Shown here: positions 1-6,627 of the stretch, piece by piece | Position numbering within the stretch: position 1 is the first letter of the stretch | How the letters are laid out: every line of letters begins with the position of its first letter | Source of the DNA: JBFXDW01 sp050180745 | GTDB lineage: Bacteria; Pseudomonadota; Alphaproteobacteria; UBA9219 | Length of the DNA: 9,809 nt | Reading direction: 5' to 3' | Assembly (NCBI GenBank): GCA_050180745.1 | Contig: JBFXDW010000066.1 | Span: 1 to 9,809 of the forward strand | The notes under the pieces: model-generated | Told to the model about the DNA's origin: nothing | Database searches by the model: none | The model's input: the letters and a program-made list of their open reading frames with translations, nothing else | Program-made: the position numbers and the translations under genes

Positions 1-324
1 CTCACTGATATGAGAGGGCAACGGAAGCTGAACCAGAATTCCATTGACCTGCGGGTTGTTATTAAGATCATAAATCAACGCTAAAATATCTTCTTCGCTC
101 TTCGCCGCAGTAAGATTATGAGCATAAGAGCGAAAGCCTATTTCTTGGCAAATTTTATTTTTTTGTCCAACATAAACGTGACTGGCTGGATCATCCCCCA
201 CCAAAATGACGGCAAGCCCCGGAACGATGCCACCCTGACGGGCCCGCATATCCTCGGCATGTGCCGCAAGCTCATTCCGCAGCGCTGCCGCAGCAGCGCG
301 TCCATCTATAATTTGTGCTGTCAT
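1..324 (-). CDS. folD: Bifunctional methylenetetrahydrofolate dehydrogenase / cyclohydrolase FolD, 5' part
   Basis: FolD oxidises 5,10-methylene-tetrahydrofolate to the methenyl form with NADP+ and hydrolyses that to 10-formyl-tetrahydrofolate in the cytoplasm, feeding purine and formyl-Met-tRNA synthesis. The window holds the first 108 codons; the rest, including the dinucleotide-binding domain, runs off the left edge. Visible family marks are the N-terminal IIDGRA, the VGDDPASHVYVGQK stretch with the family's tyrosine and catalytic lysine at about Y51 and K55, and the substrate-site motif GILVQLPLPSH near residues 95-105. The start at 324 is preceded by AAGGA at suitable spacing. It lies 14 bp behind yggT on the same strand and is probably its operon partner. 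No defect is visible in the part present. The family assignment is very secure. Confidence 0.96.
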   Translation of the reverse strand, partial: MTAQIIDGRAAAAALRNELAAHAEDMRARQGGIVPGLAVILVGDDPASHVYVGQKNKICQEIGFRSYAHNLTAAKSEEDILALIYDLNNNPQVNGILVQLPLPSHISE

Positions 325-338
325 ACTCGATCCTTATT

Positions 339-644
339 TTAAAGTCTGATAATCAGTTGTCCTAAAAAGAACTGCAAGAACATGATGGCTAAAATCAAAA
401 CGACCGGAGACAAATCAAGCCCATTAAATGGGCGCAGGAAACGGCGAATAGGCCGTAAAGCAGGCTCGGTCAAACGAAAACAGATATCGCCAATAGTATG
501 AACCAGACGATTACGAGGGTTCACAACATCGAAAGCCACGAGCCAGCTCAAAACCGCGCTAATAATAATAACCCAGACATAAAGGTTAAGAACAACCCCC
601 AAAATATAGACCAGAGCCACAAAAAGAGACGCTATAACAGCCAT
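339..644 (-). CDS. yggT: YggT family integral membrane protein
   Basis: A 101-aa protein of normal length for the single-unit YggT family in the inner membrane. It has a long hydrophobic N-terminal stretch (about residues 4-37), a positively charged middle loop, and a hydrophobic C-terminal segment (about 79-99). The loop carries the family pattern: NPRN at 42-45, TEPALRPIRR at 59-68, then RPFNGLDLSP at 71-80. The biochemical role is not settled; links to osmotic tolerance, cell division and plastid CCB proteins are known for relatives. The start at 644 has GAGGG upstream; the nearest upstream ATG (658) is out of frame. It lies 72 bp after nudF and 14 bp before folD. In many alphaproteobacteria a small DUF167 gene sits between yggT and folD; here it is missing. 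Confidence 0.93.
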   Translation of the reverse strand: MAVIASLFVALVYILGVVLNLYVWVIIISAVLSWLVAFDVVNPRNRLVHTIGDICFRLTEPALRPIRRFLRPFNGLDLSPVVLILAIMFLQFFLGQLIIRL

Positions 645-716
645 AGAAAAACCCTCATGTTTCGGAAGATAGTAGTGACAAAACTACTCCTCTACAGCTC
701 CTTTAGCAAGTAAAGC

Positions 717-1340
717 CTAAGAGCCTGTTTTGCGCACCAACCAGCGACTGCGCAAGTCAGTGTGGTGCAGCGCAAACCACTGCATAGCAATCAGCGTTGA
801 AGCATTTCTGATTTGCCCTGCGTAAAGTAAATTAATCGCCCGCATCGCATCAATCACATGAACGCGAATATATTCACCCTCTTCAGCCAAGCCACAGATC
901 GTCCCATCTTCCGGAGCCCTGACATGGATGACGTAAAGATCCGTGTGCTGAGACGAACAGCCAGGACTGTTATAGTAAGAGAATATTTTCTGGACAGCCA
1001 AAGCCTCACAGCTTGTTTCTTCAAAAGTCTCGCGACATATGCTGGTCTGGGAATCCTCACCCGCCTCAACAATACCAGCGACGACTTCCAGCAAAAAGGG
1101 ATCGTCATTATGAGGAAGAGGCCCCGCACGAAATTGTTCAACAAGAACGACTTTATCTTGATAGGGATCAAACAAAAGCCCAACGACTATATTCTTACCG
1201 CCATCGAACACTTCACGAGAAAAAGGCTCACTCCAACTGCCATCATAAAGCTCTTGCCTTATATGCAACCGGTCAACACGAAAAAATCCCTGAAACAGGG
1301 ACTCGCGATATAGAACTTCATATTTTTTATCATCACTCAT
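717..1340 (-). CDS. nudF: ADP-ribose pyrophosphatase (Nudix hydrolase, NudF type)
   Basis: Predicted to hydrolyse ADP-ribose to AMP and ribose-5-phosphate in the cytoplasm. Numbered from the ATG at 1340 (207 aa, close to the 209 aa of E. coli NudF), the Nudix box spans about residues 89-111 with the metal-binding core RETFEE at 103-108. The upstream EQFRAGPL segment, the SPGCSSQ loop (125-131), GLAEEGEYIRVHV (150-162) and the C-terminal IAMQWFALHH follow the NudF pattern. The glutamate matching E. coli E162 is kept (about E154). Two changes stand out: the usual glycine near the end of the box is serine (EETSC), and the glutamate that ends the SPG loop is glutamine. The frame stays open to a GTG at 1394 (18 more residues). 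I prefer 1340 because it fits the family length, although neither start has a strong Shine-Dalgarno. First gene of a probable nudF-yggT-folD unit. Confidence 0.92.
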   Translation of the reverse strand: MSDDKKYEVLYRESLFQGFFRVDRLHIRQELYDGSWSEPFSREVFDGGKNIVVGLLFDPYQDKVVLVEQFRAGPLPHNDDPFLLEVVAGIVEAGEDSQTSICRETFEETSCEALAVQKIFSYYNSPGCSSQHTDLYVIHVRAPEDGTICGLAEEGEYIRVHVIDAMRAINLLYAGQIRNASTLIAMQWFALHHTDLRSRWLVRKTGS

Positions 1341-1470
1341 AGGAAGAGAACGTAGCGCGTTTTTTCTAACACGCCAAGAGGATATCTCCCTCACTCACAA
1401 CTAAAAATAGGGGCTGAATAAAAATAAAAAATACATTTTTTACTATTGTCGTATTATCAGTATTACATTA

Positions 1471-1498
1471 GTTTCACGAATCAATGGATTCATGAAAC
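1471..1498 (+). promoter_or_regulatory. 12-bp inverted repeat with 4-nt loop upstream of the first island gene
   Basis: GTTTCACGAATC (1471-1482) faces GATTCATGAAAC (1487-1498) across the loop AATG. Eleven of twelve pairs match, with one C/A mismatch in the middle. There is no T-tract after it, so it does not look like an intrinsic terminator. It lies 75 bp before the start codon, where it could be an operator for a dimeric regulator or a hairpin in the mRNA leader. Which of these applies cannot be told from the sequence. Confidence 0.55.
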
Positions 1499-1518
1499 AA
1501 CGCGAATTCAGTTAAGTC

Positions 1519-1534
1519 CTGAGCCCAAGCTCAG
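1519..1534 (+). promoter_or_regulatory. 6-bp hairpin in the putative leader of the first island gene
   Basis: CTGAGC (1519-1524) and GCTCAG (1529-1534) form a perfect GC-containing stem around CCAA. It follows the larger dyad by 20 bp and ends 26 bp before the Shine-Dalgarno. There is no T-run behind it. It could be part of a structured 5' leader, or a chance short palindrome. Confidence 0.4.
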
Positions 1535-1572
1535 AATGAACATGTACTTTACTTTTTCAAAGGGAGAATATC

Positions 1573-2505
1573 ATGACTGAGGGTTTTAAAACAGTTACCG
1601 AGACCGTCACAGAACTTGGCGATAGGGCTGCCGCAGACATTGAAACTCAAGCAGAGATCGGACAAGAAGCCGCTGAAAACCAAGTCCAAGAAGCGATGGA
1701 AATGGGATACACCTTAGCAGCAACAAACTTTGATACAGCCTTCCCCTATTTTACGGCCTTGAAAGACAGGCTGGAAAGAAACATGTCAGGTGATTTTCAG
1801 ATAAACGGCCAAAGGCCAGAAGATATGTTTGCGCAAGCAGCGAATTGTTGCACTGTTTGCTCCGTCCTGTTCAACAAGGACCACACCACAGATTTCAAGG
1901 AAGGCCTTATTCAGGACTTTCAACAAGAAATCATTGAATCCTCTCCCAAAGGAAAACACATCAACGTCGCGCGCCCCTTAATCCCATTGGTAGATCGCTA
2001 CATTCAAGCCTCTTGGAAGAACAAAACATTAACGCCAGAACAGGACGCTTACAATCGTGAAGCCGTTGGGCTCTTATTCTCCCTCGCCCTTCAGGATCGC
2101 CGCAGCTATTTCTCAAGAAAAATAAATCAATCCCTTGATATATTGCCTCAATTTACAACCCAGCTTGTTCATCGTGCTGTGAAAGATAATAAAGGACCAT
2201 GGATTGATTTATGGACCGAACAGAAATTAGAAGAAGCCGCAGTTATGACTCTTTGGTTTAGTGAGAAGGAATGTATTGCCAGACCATCCAAGCAACAGCT
2301 CCATTTTATGACAGATGATTTACACGCTGTTCATAATGCTTTTGATGAGAATGGATTGTATGCGGATCCTCTGGCAATAAGCTGGGGGCTTCTTATGGAA
2401 GCGGCGAAAGGGCATTATCCAAAAGAGGTAAAGAAAATAGCAAACGGCACTCTTCCAAACGCAACGGGAAAGCTAAAAGAGCAAGCCGCCCTTTTCCTAG
2501 GATAA
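1573..2505 (+). CDS. Unrecognised 310-aa protein, first of two tandem paralogs
   Basis: I do not recognise the family. The ORF is well supported: AGGGAG at 1561-1566 sits 6 nt before the ATG, and the protein aligns along most of its length with the product of the next gene. Shared blocks include AFPYFTAL (56-63), an FAQAANCCTVCSVLF stretch (86-100) with the C92-C93-x2-C96 motif, QDFQQEI (114-120), DRYIQASWKN (141-150, identical in both), an NREAVG...YFS region (161-181), ILPQFT (190-195), EEAAVMTLWFSEKE (220-233) and HYPKEV (281-286). By eye identity in the common region is around 40%. Composition suggests a soluble, mostly helical protein; I see no signal peptide or membrane segment. The first 40 residues are acidic and poorly shared. 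The gene is on the opposite strand to the core genes and looks more A/T rich than the flagellar operon, fitting an accessory or lineage-specific gene. Function unknown. Confidence 0.85.
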   Translation: MTEGFKTVTETVTELGDRAAADIETQAEIGQEAAENQVQEAMEMGYTLAATNFDTAFPYFTALKDRLERNMSGDFQINGQRPEDMFAQAANCCTVCSVLFNKDHTTDFKEGLIQDFQQEIIESSPKGKHINVARPLIPLVDRYIQASWKNKTLTPEQDAYNREAVGLLFSLALQDRRSYFSRKINQSLDILPQFTTQLVHRAVKDNKGPWIDLWTEQKLEEAAVMTLWFSEKECIARPSKQQLHFMTDDLHAVHNAFDENGLYADPLAISWGLLMEAAKGHYPKEVKKIANGTLPNATGKLKEQAALFLG

Positions 2506-2602
2506 TCCGCACGTAACAACGAAAAACCGATCTTGTTCCCATGTCAATCGTTCCATTGCCATGTGGGGTTGGGTGTGTCTTTTTTAAAAAAAGGAGAAGA
2601 TA

Positions 2603-3694
2603 ATGAGTGACTCAAAACCACAAACAGAAACCCTCGGAGCACAAACAATCAATACTGCAGCTCCGCAAATATGTGACCTACACGAGAAATTAGGAATCCA
2701 CGAAGCAAAAGCGATCAATACTCTGGCTAAGATCAATCCCGATGCGGCTAGAGCTAAAGTTCATCAAGTAGTGGAACAAGGACATCAAATTGCCACCACT
2801 GATTACGGCTCTGCTTTTTTATATTTTGAAGCATTAAGCCGCACTATTAATGTTAATTTGCCTAAAATAAAGCAAGAACCTCATCCCGATAACTGGCAAA
2901 TAAAAGATATCCCCCCAGCTAAGAGATTCGCAGAAGCCGCCCGTTGTTGCTTTACTTGCTCATCCCTGTTCGGGGATTCTATTCTCCCGGGATGGCAAAC
3001 ATATGTCCTTGATGATTTCCAACAAGATATCAAAAAATCCTTTACAAGCGGCGAGGTTCCCAGCGCCATACGTTTTCTAATTCCTTGGCTGGATCGGTAC
3101 ATCCAAGCATCTTGGAAAAATCCAAAATTAACAAAGAAGCAGAATAATCAAAATCGTGGGGCTGTTGGACAAGTCCTCTCTTATGCCCTCAAAAATCGTG
3201 AGCAATATTTTTCAGGGAATTTTTGGGATAGCCTCTACATCCTCCCTTCTTTTACGCGCCTGTTTGTTGATCTTGCTGCAGAAAGAGAGAGAGATAACTG
3301 GTTTAATTTATTTGTCGGACAAACACAAAAAGAAGCTACCGTTATGACGGAGTGGTTTAATGAAAAAGAGGGGAGCAAACCTTCCGAAGAACAGTTTTCT
3401 CTTCTCGTGATGGGATTGCGCAATATTCATACGGAGCTAGAAAATAAAGAAAGAGACCCCGGCGCAATAGAAGCGCAAAGGATGGCCCTCATAGAAGCCG
3501 CCGCCGCGCATTATCCAGATAAAGTTCAAGAACTAACAACCCCGCCTCCGCCCCCCAACAATCCCTTTGATAAACAGGCTTATGAGCTCGATCAGGAGGT
3601 TCAAGCCGTCATCGCCGAACGAAAATGGGAAGAAGCCCCCAAACCATCCCCTCTCCCAGTAAGAAGAGCGTTAACAACTTTGGTTAACAGGTAA
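2603..3694 (+). CDS. Unrecognised 363-aa protein, second tandem paralog with proline-rich tail
   Basis: Paralog of the preceding gene, separated by 97 bp. AAGGAG at 2591-2596 precedes the ATG by 6 nt. The shared core covers about residues 52-310: AFLYFEAL (71-78), FAEAARCCFTCSSLF (109-123) with C115-C116-x2-C119, DDFQQDI (137-143), DRYIQASWKN (164-173), NRGAVG (184-189), YFS (202-204), ILPSFT (213-218), EATVMTEWFNEKE (244-256) and HYPDKV (303-308). Beyond the core this copy has an insertion near residues 85-103 and an extra C-terminal tail of about 50 residues that opens with PPPPP (314-318), ends basic (VRRALTTLVNR) and has no counterpart in the first copy. No signal peptide or membrane segment is seen. 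The CCxxC cysteines are the only ones common to both proteins. The copies have clearly diverged, so the duplication is not recent. Function unknown. Confidence 0.85.
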   Translation: MSDSKPQTETLGAQTINTAAPQICDLHEKLGIHEAKAINTLAKINPDAARAKVHQVVEQGHQIATTDYGSAFLYFEALSRTINVNLPKIKQEPHPDNWQIKDIPPAKRFAEAARCCFTCSSLFGDSILPGWQTYVLDDFQQDIKKSFTSGEVPSAIRFLIPWLDRYIQASWKNPKLTKKQNNQNRGAVGQVLSYALKNREQYFSGNFWDSLYILPSFTRLFVDLAAERERDNWFNLFVGQTQKEATVMTEWFNEKEGSKPSEEQFSLLVMGLRNIHTELENKERDPGAIEAQRMALIEAAAAHYPDKVQELTTPPPPPNNPFDKQAYELDQEVQAVIAERKWEEAPKPSPLPVRRALTTLVNR

Positions 3695-3794
3695 AGATTG
3701 AGAGCAAAATAGGATAGGTTAGCCTTATCTGGCCTCTAGCGCAAGTAATAAGCGACAGATAGAGTGCCCCTCCCTATTTTAAAAGGAGATTGAT

Positions 3795-4109
3795 ATGGAA
3801 GAAGATGACGGCACAGCTTGGGCCATGGTCGATGGCGCCGCTCTTGCAGAAGCGGTATCTACAGTACATAAGAGCATCTACCTCACAAGAGAGATGCTTC
3901 CAACGTTGGCAAGTTTAGTTCAAGAAATTATAGACGAAGCTCAAAGTCATAACACCCCAAGAGCCGATACCTTTGTAAGTTCTTTCATGAACAGCCTTAC
4001 GGCATCGAACCCCAGCTTAATGAAGGCCGTTACCCCGTCACGTCCAGCCATAAAAGAAGGAGCCATAGCTTCCTATGCATGTTCGTTGGCAAGTGGTCAG
4101 GGAAAATAA
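3795..4109 (+). CDS. Unrecognised small 104-aa protein, third gene of the plus-strand island
   Basis: I do not recognise this protein. Support comes from a canonical AAGGAG at 3783-3788, 6 nt before the ATG, and from the same T-tract/A-tract arrangement seen before the two upstream genes. The N-terminus is acidic (MEEDDG), followed by two likely helices (about residues 14-50 and 55-75) and a Ser/Ala-rich end. It has no membrane segment or signal peptide. Its single cysteine (C96) does not resemble the CCxxC motif of its neighbours, and I see no sequence similarity to them. The gap of 100 bp to the previous gene has no clear terminator, so co-transcription is possible. It ends 85 bp before the convergent fliK-like gene. 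A small partner or chaperone of the paralogs is only one possibility. Confidence 0.7.
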   Translation: MEEDDGTAWAMVDGAALAEAVSTVHKSIYLTREMLPTLASLVQEIIDEAQSHNTPRADTFVSSFMNSLTASNPSLMKAVTPSRPAIKEGAIASYACSLASGQGK

Positions 4110-4147
4110 CTACAAGCTTACAAGTCAACAGGCCTCTGGCATAACGC

Positions 4148-4178
4148 ATAGCCGATCCGATATAAATTGATCGGCTAT
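4148..4178. terminator. Perfect 10-bp stem in the convergent gap, possible bidirectional terminator
   Basis: ATAGCCGATC (4148-4157) pairs fully with GATCGGCTAT (4169-4178) around an 11-nt A/T-rich loop. It lies between the converging stops at 4109 (plus) and 4195 (minus), the usual place for a shared terminator. Neither side carries a T-run, so it is not a standard intrinsic terminator. A second GGCTATA at 4193-4199, reaching into the last codons of the fliK-like gene, could compete for the left arm. Confidence 0.45.
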
Positions 4179-4194
4179 ACATCTATGACATAGG

Positions 4195-5802
4195 CTATAT
4201 CCTCAACGTCTTGTTCTTCCCTTCGCTGATCCTTACCCAGTCCTCATGGCCTGTTTGGAAGACAAGTGTGCCGCTCATGCCTAAGGCATCCATGCTTTTC
4301 GTGTATCCTTCGCGGATCGTGCCAAGAAGTTCCTTTGGTAAAGGGCGCTCACTGCGGATAACAAGGTCAAGCCGTTTGGGGCGGGAAAACCCTTCCATTT
4401 GCACAGGACCAAGACGCGACATATTCATCGAAATCACAAAATGGGTGTGTTTCTTTTGTTCTCTTCCGCCGTTGCTGTTTTGGGAGTTATGCATCTCATT
4501 GCGCACATAAAGACGCAGCATATCAAATGCTGCATCATGATGAATAGGCAGCGGATAGGCCTTCCACTCTCCGGCGCGAGCATCTGTGGCGGCATGAGAT
4601 CCTTCTGTCATTTCAAGAATAAGTTTGTCGATCAGCTCTTTCTTGTTTTCTTTCATCAGAGACATATGAACAGGAAGTCCAAGCCACTCATTAAGTTTTT
4701 CTGCCTGCAGGGCCGCCATGAAAAAGAGCGTCGTTCCTGTCATGTTTTGTGCAGGTGAGGGAATTTTGGTTTGTAAGATTTGCTCGGCTAAAGAGGGATT
4801 GCTTTGTTGAAGCGCCGTAATCAGCTCTTTAAGCGCTGGCGATTCCTGATTTGTGGGCAGGCTGATTTTAGCTTCCTGAATGGGTTCCTCCGGTGAGAGC
4901 GTCAAAACCATTTCCGTACCTGTAGGAAGATGCCCTTCCTGTTTAACAAAGAGAGTTTGGTTTCCGCTGTTCAAAATAACGTGATTGCTGTGGCTTTTAC
5001 CGACGACCGTTGCCTTGATTTGGTTGGGAGCCAGCGCGCGAGCTTCCTCTTTCAAATGAGTGATGAGCCGATCAATTTTGGCATGTAGCTCTTGCCCTTG
5101 CGTTAAATTGGGAGCGGTGCTTTCTGTTTGGGCTGGGGATGTAGGAGCTGTCTTTACGGCTAAATCTGGAGAGAGCGTTTCTTTTGTAACGGGCTTATTC
5201 TCTATACCTTTTTGTAAAGCCGTTTCGACCGTCTTATGGAGTGTATCAAAGGCTTTCTCGACCGCCTGTTCGCTGCTTTTCGATAAAAGAGGCACATCTT
5301 TAGGCGATGCTAGAATAGATTCCTCAATCTTATCTGGTAAAACGGTCAGCGTTAAAGTCTCTCCCTTACTGAAATTCTGAAGGGCAGAATCTCGTCCGCT
5401 TTGTCCGGCTCCTTCAAAAGGCGTGCGCAGGATGTTCAGCTGTTCGCTTTTAGGCAAAATGAGCGTGGCTTTATGGGGGGCGTCCGGTTGTATCAGCAAT
5501 GTTGCCAACGGACGGTTGCTCTGAGGAGCGGCTAGCAGATTTTTAAGAGAAAAAAGCTGTTCTTCTGTTGCCTGATTGAGTTGCAATGAGACCTCTCCAG
5601 CGGCTGTGCGCAAGGAGAGTTTAGCATCTGGTGTTAGTTCTAAAAGTTGGCCGTTAATCTGGACGGGGCGTGCGCGCTCCGAGAAATTAGCGGGCGCTTT
5701 GAGCAAATTGGCCGTCAGGATATCCACCTGATCCAGCGACATAGAGGCACAAGCATAGCTTTGCAACTGTATGGCCAGATTAAGGGGGATCGCGGAAGCC
5801 AT
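4195..5802 (-). CDS. FliK-like flagellar protein with Flg_hook-type C-terminal domain
   Basis: A 535-aa protein ending the flhF-flhG operon, starting 10 bp after flhG. The C-terminal part (about 453-520) fits the Flg_hook domain of hook-length control proteins: FVISMNMSRLGPVQMEGF is the strand-LGxV-strand signature, followed by LDLVIRSERPLPKELL, a helix and LGMSGTLVFQT. The WKAYPLPI segment at 413-420 just before it resembles other alphaproteobacterial FliK-like proteins (from memory). The N-terminal 250 residues are low in order and rich in Gln, Ser, Thr, Pro and Lys, as expected for a secreted ruler-like protein. No Sec signal peptide is present, consistent with export through the flagellar apparatus. 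I infer a role in hook or rod length control or substrate switching, but FliK-type domains also occur in proteins of other or unknown function. The Shine-Dalgarno is weak and translational coupling to flhG is likely. Confidence 0.68.
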   Translation of the reverse strand: MASAIPLNLAIQLQSYACASMSLDQVDILTANLLKAPANFSERARPVQINGQLLELTPDAKLSLRTAAGEVSLQLNQATEEQLFSLKNLLAAPQSNRPLATLLIQPDAPHKATLILPKSEQLNILRTPFEGAGQSGRDSALQNFSKGETLTLTVLPDKIEESILASPKDVPLLSKSSEQAVEKAFDTLHKTVETALQKGIENKPVTKETLSPDLAVKTAPTSPAQTESTAPNLTQGQELHAKIDRLITHLKEEARALAPNQIKATVVGKSHSNHVILNSGNQTLFVKQEGHLPTGTEMVLTLSPEEPIQEAKISLPTNQESPALKELITALQQSNPSLAEQILQTKIPSPAQNMTGTTLFFMAALQAEKLNEWLGLPVHMSLMKENKKELIDKLILEMTEGSHAATDARAGEWKAYPLPIHHDAAFDMLRLYVRNEMHNSQNSNGGREQKKHTHFVISMNMSRLGPVQMEGFSRPKRLDLVIRSERPLPKELLGTIREGYTKSMDALGMSGTLVFQTGHEDWVRISEGKNKTLRI

Positions 5803-5812
5803 GGAAGAGCGC

Positions 5813-6616
5813 CTATCCCCTCATAACGGAAGCCGCAATAGCTTCTATATCCTGTGCGGCTTCGCACAGGGGAGAGCGTATCAAAAGAGGCGTTTGCATG
5901 CGTATGGCCTCGCGTACTTTGATGTCACGCCTGATGATACCGGCCAGAGGCGGCGTAGTTTGCAAAAAGGTCTGACACGCTTTGGCGATGGTGTCATAGG
6001 TCGCTTGCCCCTCTTTTTGCGATGTCGCCTGATTGACGATGATCTGAATCGAGGCTTTGGGATTTGCGGCCAGCGACAATTTAATAAACGCATAAGCGTC
6101 TGTGAGCGAGGTTGGCTCATCCGTCAACACGACATATGTTGTTGCCGCAGGTCCTGCCATTTGTCGCACAGGTCGATCAACCCCTGCCCCAAGATCAACG
6201 ATGACATAATCATAAGAAGGGGCGAGTTCAATCAGGCTGCTTCGAATTTCAACAAGGCGCCCCGCCGACATCGTAGCCAAATTACCCGCCCCCGAGCGAC
6301 CGGCTAGAATATCAAAATTGCCGTCTTTATAGTGCGTCACAGCATCTTTAAGAGTTATGGCGCCTTCCGTGACGTTGGCAAGGTCTTTTTCCGGAGTCAG
6401 TCCCAGCTGAATATCGACGTTGGCCAAGCCCAAATCGCCATCGAATAACAGGACATTTTTCTTGCTGCGAGCCAGTGCGTGGCAGAGCGTAATTGATACT
6501 AACGTTTTACCAACGCCCCCCTTGCCGCTGGCTACAGCCAGCATGTTGGGGCAGCGCAGTGCCGCAACGGGTGAGGCCTGCATTTTATGAGTACGGAAAG
6601 GGATTGGGTTGTTCAT
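5813..6616 (-). CDS. flhG: Flagellar number regulator FlhG (FleN/YlxH), MinD-type ATPase
   Basis: A 267-aa MinD/ParA-family ATPase. The deviant Walker A motif SGKGGVGKT is at 30-38 with both lysines (K32, K37). LFDGDLGLANVDIQLG follows at 57-72, and the hydrophobic strand with VIVDLGAG at 138-145 is the switch II/Walker B region. These features, together with its place directly after flhF, identify FlhG. In other bacteria it limits flagellar number by stimulating the GTPase of FlhF and cycling on the membrane. The N-terminal activator motif DQAxxLR is not exact here; a looser MQASPVAALR lies at 12-21. The C-terminal end is short, with no obvious long membrane-targeting helix beyond the last 15 residues. 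The start at 6616 has AGGA overlapping the flhF stop, so the two are translationally linked (11-bp gap). Confidence 0.92.
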   Translation of the reverse strand: MNNPIPFRTHKMQASPVAALRCPNMLAVASGKGGVGKTLVSITLCHALARSKKNVLLFDGDLGLANVDIQLGLTPEKDLANVTEGAITLKDAVTHYKDGNFDILAGRSGAGNLATMSAGRLVEIRSSLIELAPSYDYVIVDLGAGVDRPVRQMAGPAATTYVVLTDEPTSLTDAYAFIKLSLAANPKASIQIIVNQATSQKEGQATYDTIAKACQTFLQTTPPLAGIIRRDIKVREAIRMQTPLLIRSPLCEAAQDIEAIAASVMRG

Positions 6617-6627
6617 GAGCTGATGTC

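Larger units (their letters stand above)
1341..1572. promoter_or_regulatory. Divergent AT-rich intergenic region between nudF and the plus-strand island
   Basis: This stretch separates the minus-strand nudF start from the first plus-strand gene, so promoters for both directions should lie here. The part 1402-1470 is very A/T rich, with A and T runs, and TATTAT at 1452-1457 could be a plus-strand -10 box. I see no convincing -35 at the right spacing and therefore do not call a promoter. Two dyads lie in the half nearer the plus-strand gene and are listed separately. Confidence 0.5.

Noticed and set aside
118..342. Plus-strand frame opposite folD
   Set aside because: It is antisense to the FolD coding region; the cysteine- and serine-rich end is a shadow of alanine and arginine codons.
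671..688. AGTAGT/ACTACT hairpin between nudF and yggT
   Set aside because: Only a 6-bp A/T-containing stem without a T-run, so it is not supported as a terminator inside what looks like one transcription unit.
858..1342. Plus-strand open frames opposite nudF
   Set aside because: They are antisense shadows of a clear Nudix gene, with no independent ribosome site or recognisable protein features.
1340..1394. GTG start giving NudF 18 extra residues
   Set aside because: The shorter form matches the family length and the extra residues do not resemble the usual NudF N-terminus.
3726..3761. TATCTG/CAGATA stem before the 104-aa gene
   Set aside because: The 6-bp stem encloses a 24-nt, mostly unpaired loop, and there is no T-run. 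It is within what chance gives in a 100-bp gap.
4211..4758. Plus-strand open frames opposite the fliK-like gene
   Set aside because: They overlap the conserved C-terminal domain coding on the minus strand and show no family features.
5771..6307. 178-aa plus-strand frame opposite flhG
   Set aside because: It is antisense to a well-supported ATPase gene; its cysteine- and arginine-rich composition is what reverse reading produces.
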